DNA of 64,000 nucleotides from an archaeon (GTDB taxonomy: Archaea; Thermoproteota; Nitrososphaeria; Nitrososphaerales; Gagatemarchaeaceae). Made by a program: the position numbers and the translations under genes. The stretch is taken from the NCBI GenBank assembly GCA_021827865.1, contig JAKAUC010000018.1, positions 40,125 to 104,124 on the forward strand, read 5' to 3'. The notes beneath the pieces were generated by a model that did no database searches, was not told the DNA's origin, and was given only the letters and a program-made list of their open reading frames with translations. Shown one piece after another: positions 60,590 to 64,000 of this stretch. Each line of letters starts with the position of its first letter. Position 1 is the first letter of the stretch.

Positions 60590-60896
60590 TTGCCTTGTGT
60601 TGTCCTCCAGGGCTCTCTGGGAGGACGTTCCCTCTGGGGTGTTTTATGACTGCCCGACTTACTCTCTATATGGAACAGAGAATAATGTGTCGGAGCCAAG
60701 GCGCCGCTCGCAACCCCCCTGGGCAGACTACACGGCGAAGACCCCAGGGCGAGCAGTGTGAGCCCTCCCCGAGCGCCGCGCTCAGCGGCACCCACTGCCG
60801 AACTCTGGAGCAAGGAGACCATGCCGGCTCGGGGGACCCGGGCCGTGTCCCCACAGCCTGTGAAGGATTAAACCAGCCCCGCGTCCGGCTGCGGCC
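60590..60896. other. Intergenic region between MFS and gloA
   Basis: No gene seen. TATA-like candidates occur at 60633-60640 (gttttatg), 60661-60670 (ctctatatgg) and, for gloA, at 60865-60872 (ggattaaa). Confidence 0.4.
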
Positions 60897-61274
60897 ATGC
60901 GACTGCTGCACACTTCGGTGACCGTGAAGGACATGGACGAGAGCATCGCCTTCTACACCAAGCACTTCGGGATGGAACTCGTGAGCAGGAGGGAGATCCC
61001 ACAGAACAACGCGGAGATCGCGTTCCTGGCCCTGAAGGGCACGGACCACAGGATAGAGCTGACATGGTGGAAGGACAAGAAAGACTACGCGGAAGGGGAC
61101 CAGCTGGACCACCTGGCCTTCGAGACTGCTGACGTGAAGGAGGAGGTGGAGAAGCTGAGGAGGGCCGGCGTCGAGATAGCGAAGGAGCCCTACTCCCTCG
61201 GCCCGGGGTCGAGTGAGATCGCCTTCGTGAAGGACCCCAATGGCATCTGGCTGGAGCTCATCCAGCACAGGTAG
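60897..61274 (+). CDS. gloA: Glyoxalase I-like protein (lactoylglutathione lyase family)
   Basis: 125-residue VOC protein with the complete metal set: His in LLHTSVTV, Glu in HRIELTWW, His in LDHLAFE and Glu in WLELIQ. NAEIAFLALKGTDHRIELT and FVKDPNGIWLELI are typical of glyoxalase I. TATA-like ggattaaacc is about 29 nt upstream. Archaea usually lack glutathione, so the thiol cofactor is open. Confidence 0.87.
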   Translation: MRLLHTSVTVKDMDESIAFYTKHFGMELVSRREIPQNNAEIAFLALKGTDHRIELTWWKDKKDYAEGDQLDHLAFETADVKEEVEKLRRAGVEIAKEPYSLGPGSSEIAFVKDPNGIWLELIQHR

Positions 61275-61411
61275 CTCCTTCAGGGAAGCTAGGAACTCCC
61301 TGTTGGGTCTTTGCGGCCAGGACAGGGTCGATCGTGGCCTCGGCTCCTGTCGCGGCGGGACACGCCGAGCATCAGCTCAGGGACGATTCAACTGCGCGTC
61401 TTTCTGGAGCC

Positions 61412-61879
61412 CTAGACCCTCTCGGTGACGATCCTGCCGCAGATTCTGCAGCGGAATGTCCGCCGCTCAGAGGTGTTCCAGCCTATGTCCTGGGAGGGAT
61501 TCTCCAAGCTCCATTCTCTGAACCTGAACGGGTGGGGGCACCTCTTCGGGTCTCCTTGGAGCTCCGCCAGGAAGCGGGCCCGCTGCTTTCCGAATTCGAT
61601 TTCGTCCTCGGATGGGCCGGCGGGCGGCGCCTGACCGGGACCGGCCTCTTGCTCCCATCCTTCGCGCTCGGGCGCCGTGGGTCGTTCCTCTCCCCCGCCG
61701 TGCAAGCGGCCCTGGTGGGAGTGAGAGGTCGTCGCCCCGCCGTGACTTGTGACCGCTTCGGATGGTGCTGCGTCGGCAGAGAAGAGGAGCAGAACCCTTG
61801 CGCCGAGTCGTCGCTTGCGCTGCGGGATTATAATGTTCGTGCGACGCACCAGGGCCACAAATGCCCATCGCGCCTCCAC
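61412..61879 (-). CDS. Possible zinc-ribbon-like hypothetical protein
   Basis: Only the C-terminal part is convincing: EIEFGKQRARFLAELQGDPKRCPHPFRFREWSLENPSQDIGWNTSERRTFRCRICGRIV, with CPH...CRIC metal-ligand-like residues. The first 85 residues are low complexity, so the start is doubtful; a TATA-like cattataatc near 61828 would favour a start near 61800. Family not recognised. Confidence 0.4.
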   Translation of the reverse strand: MEARWAFVALVRRTNIIIPQRKRRLGARVLLLFSADAAPSEAVTSHGGATTSHSHQGRLHGGGEERPTAPEREGWEQEAGPGQAPPAGPSEDEIEFGKQRARFLAELQGDPKRCPHPFRFREWSLENPSQDIGWNTSERRTFRCRICGRIVTERV

Positions 61880-61920
61880 CGGGAAACGCCTAACTCTCGT
61901 CGTTCAACTGGGCTTGTCGT

Positions 61921-62763
61921 TTGAGCTCGACCGCGGAGAGCACGCGGACCCTGGACATCCTGGCCAATCAGGCGCTGCCCAGACTGCGCGCGAAAGGCTC
62001 CTCCGAGAAGCCCAAGGCGGGCGAGTTGGAAGCGTTCTTCAGGAACGGGGGATCTTGGAAAGAAATCTTCGATGCTTCCGACGTCGGCGCGGAAAGGAAC
62101 CTGGTCGCCGACAGGTTCGCAGTCGAGAACATCAGTGTGCTCGACGTCGGCTGCGGCAGGGGCTTCTTCAGCTTCGCATGCGCTGCAAAGTCGGCCAGGG
62201 TGACCGCGATGGATCCTATGGACGGAGGTGGGAGAGCAGGATGGTGGGATGAGTTCAAGAGGTCCTCCGCCATCATGGGTCACGCCCATAGCGTGTGTGG
62301 AATCAGGGCCAGCGCGGATTCGGTCCCGCTCAAGAGCGGCTCCTTCCAGCTGGTCGCCTCCGTCCACTCTATCAGGAACTTCGGAAGTGTAGAGGAGATC
62401 AGAGGGCTCGTACGCGAAGCGAACCGGGCGCTGGGCAGCGGAGGGCGCCTGGTGATCGTCGAGTCCGACGTGAACGACCCCGGGAGTCGCGGATACCGGG
62501 CTTTCTACTCAATGAGGACGAAGTTGGGGTGGGAACTTGAGCTTCCGACCGGCGATGAGATGGCCAGCTTTCTCGAGGCCGAGGGGTTCGGCGATGTCTC
62601 GCAGGAGTTCATAGAGACCGACCTCGACTACGCGCCCATCCGCTTCCCGTACGACCCGTCGATGCCCAAAGGGATGGCAGACGAGTACAAGAAAGCGGAG
62701 AAGCAGCTCGAGGACGAAGTGGAGAGGCCTCCCCGGATCTGCATCGTCTCAGGAAGCCGCTAG
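61921..62763 (+). CDS. SAM-dependent methyltransferase (UbiE-like fold)
   Basis: TTG start. Motif I ISVLDVGCGRGFFSFACAAKSARVTAMDPMD; then ADSVPLKSGSFQLVASVHSIRNFGSVEEIRGLVREANRALGSGGRLVIVES matches UbiE-like methyltransferases. An N-terminal helical region of about 70 residues precedes it. Substrate unknown. Confidence 0.83.
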   Translation: MSSTAESTRTLDILANQALPRLRAKGSSEKPKAGELEAFFRNGGSWKEIFDASDVGAERNLVADRFAVENISVLDVGCGRGFFSFACAAKSARVTAMDPMDGGGRAGWWDEFKRSSAIMGHAHSVCGIRASADSVPLKSGSFQLVASVHSIRNFGSVEEIRGLVREANRALGSGGRLVIVESDVNDPGSRGYRAFYSMRTKLGWELELPTGDEMASFLEAEGFGDVSQEFIETDLDYAPIRFPYDPSMPKGMADEYKKAEKQLEDEVERPPRICIVSGSR

Positions 62764-62841
62764 GTCGTGGTCTAGCCGTTGTCGCCGTGCACAATGGTTC
62801 GCTGCGCCTCTGCCGGGAACGACTCATCCTTCGGATGTGGA

Positions 62842-63582
62842 CTAAGGAGAGCACAGATTAGCCGGATACGACCCACCCAGGTTGTTCCCGATGCAGACAT
62901 TGTCTTGATAGGTGTTGGCAAACCCAACAACAGGTGGAGGAGGATAGTTGCAAGGGTTACCTTGCCCTAGATCACAAAAACCGTACCCTGCGTTGCCTTC
63001 TGCCAGGTTACCAACGAACTTGTTCCCTTGGTTCTGATAGGGGCTACCGGTATACACCACTGTGAAGCCGTTGTAGGGGTTCCCCACAGATGTATTGTTT
63101 TGAACCAGGTTGTTCGAGCTTGATTGGATGAGGAAACCAGATGATGAATCCCTGACGGTGTTGTTGATGAAGTGGCTTTCAGTTGATGAGAAGACCCAGA
63201 TGCCATATCCTGTGGCTGAATCGGCCACAGAGTTCAGAAGAGAAACCCGCGCAGAGGAGACGACCCCCACATCGAAATAGAACCCTATGATATGGCAGTT
63301 GTTGACGTGTACGTTGGTTGCACCCGCTACAAGGATGCCGAAACTGGATTGCGTCCCCGTTCCGGTTATGGTGTGTCCGGCACAGTTGATGTTAACGTTG
63401 TTCGCGGACACATCAAGACCGTCGCCGGCGCATGGGCCTATATCGTTGTGCAGCGTGACAGAGGAAGTTATCGCTTGTCCGCATCCCAGTAACTGCGCGC
63501 CTGGCGAGGTGGATTGAGCTACCCCGGAGAAGACAAGCGAAGCGACCAGAATCAATACGACTGCTAAAGGCGCAACTTTCAC
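62842..63582 (-). CDS. Secreted right-handed beta-helix (NosD-like) protein
   Basis: A clean signal peptide (MKVAPLAVVLILVASLVFSGVAQS) starts at the GTG at 63582, about 25 nt after a TATA-like cataaatag; the ATG at 63597 in the track is too close to that box. The mature part has parallel beta-helix repeats: NNVNINCAGHTITG, NVHVNNCHIIGF, TESHFINNTVRDSSSGFLIQSSSNNLVQNNTSVGN. Composition is visibly less GC-rich than neighbours, suggesting recent acquisition. Probably a surface protein or carbohydrate-active relative. Confidence 0.75.
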   Translation of the reverse strand: MKVAPLAVVLILVASLVFSGVAQSTSPGAQLLGCGQAITSSVTLHNDIGPCAGDGLDVSANNVNINCAGHTITGTGTQSSFGILVAGATNVHVNNCHIIGFYFDVGVVSSARVSLLNSVADSATGYGIWVFSSTESHFINNTVRDSSSGFLIQSSSNNLVQNNTSVGNPYNGFTVVYTGSPYQNQGNKFVGNLAEGNAGYGFCDLGQGNPCNYPPPPVVGFANTYQDNVCIGNNLGGSYPANLCSP

Positions 63583-63597
63583 GGCGGCCAAGGTCAT

Positions 63598-64000
63598 AAC
63601 TTGCTATTTATGCGTTCTAACAGCATCAAGGTTGGCATTTTCTCAAGAATTGAAGGCAGCCTATCTGATGCTGATGGGCCTTAAGGTCCACCGGAAAGTT
63701 CTGGTGCTGTCCCTCGACAATAGGAATCCTCTTGAGCAGCCTGCAATCCCTTCTTGACACACATTCCTTTCACTCAAAAGAGCCGAAGGAAGCACCATGA
63801 ACGTCAATCCAAGCATCAAGAAGGACGACCTCGGCAAGTTCGCTTGTATGAACGAAGCGCGCAGTCTGTACTGCCCCAGGGGGATAGGCAACATCTGGGT
63901 CAAGGGTTGGTCTCGACAGCCGCAGGAAGCTGAAAGGGGACATAGCTGAACAGCTGGTGAGGGAGCAACTCCTCCCCCAGCTTGGAATGACCCTCATAGC
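63598..64000. other. Right-edge region with short or broken reading frames
   Basis: No intact gene is visible. On the plus strand three protein-like pieces occur in different frames: MLMGLKVHRKVLVLSLDNRNPLEQ (about 63669), MNVNPSIKKDDLGKFACMNEARSLYCPRG (63797), and KLKGDIAEQLVREQLLPQLGMTLI running off the end. They may be a decayed gene plus the start of an unseen one. Confidence 0.3.

Noticed and set aside
63661-63997. Minus-strand ORFs at the right edge
   Set aside because: They lack recognisable domains and overlap plus-strand pieces that look more protein-like.

Overview
The window is a GC-rich stretch of an archaeal chromosome. The evidence is a dense set of archaeal information-processing genes: small primase subunit PriS, a GINS subunit, PCNA, Rpb11/RpoL, TFS, exosome Csl4, diphthamide synthase Dph2, L44e, S27e, aIF2-alpha, Nop10 and AglB. 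F420-related CofE, a Bat-type HTH regulator and a DUF973 membrane protein fit the same picture. Most start codons lie 25-35 nt after an AT-rich TATA-like box, so many mRNAs look leaderless, and TTG/GTG starts are frequent. A single PCNA and the overall gene set suggest a non-hyperthermophilic Thermoproteota/Nitrososphaeria-like (thaumarchaeal) lineage. That placement is inference.

Layout. 0-5 kb: two uncharacterised proteins with nuclease-like acidic motifs, a possible structured RNA, a phosphoribosyltransferase and the pyrE-pyrD-pyrF operon. 5-14 kb: rubredoxin-CBS protein, MIT-like helical protein, DUF192 protein, HtrA-like protease, a PLP enzyme fused to a rhodanese-like domain, MsrB and a ParB-like protein. 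14-22 kb: YgjP-type metalloprotein, a decayed methyltransferase, DUF973 protein, RNase H-like protein, SfsA, DUF1684 protein, M32 carboxypeptidase, thioredoxin, Bat-type regulator and a threonine-dehydratase-like enzyme. 22-30 kb: a DUF1059 protein missed by the ORF track, a bactofilin-like repeat protein coupled to a winged-helix protein, an SDR, a class II aldolase with an MFS carrier, and an MFS-SET pair.

30-42 kb is the informational core: dph2-csl4, rpoL-tfs, priS-GINS, PCNA, and rpl44e-rps27e-aif2a-nop10. Inside it sit a formamidase-like enzyme, a cupin, a GcvH-like/TusA-like fusion facing a tandem rhodanese with a strong palindromic operator, and an amidase. 42-50 kb: AglB, GcvH, GcvT, CofE, a small zinc ribbon, topoisomerase IA and a degenerate RecA-like protein. 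50-64 kb is accessory metabolism and transport: PoxB-like enzyme, aldo-keto reductase, methyltransferases, rhomboid, VOC proteins and MFS carriers, plus a decayed alpha/beta hydrolase. It ends in a visibly lower-GC patch with a secreted beta-helix protein and broken reading frames.

Themes worth following: sulfur handling (PLP-rhodanese fusion, tandem rhodanese, lipoyl-like/TusA-like fusion, thioredoxin, MsrB), repeated regulatory inverted repeats next to TATA boxes, and tightly packed 4-nt overlapping informational operons that include a likely CTG start. No tRNA, rRNA, CRISPR array or insertion sequence was recognised. Every function is read from motifs by eye; no database search was run.
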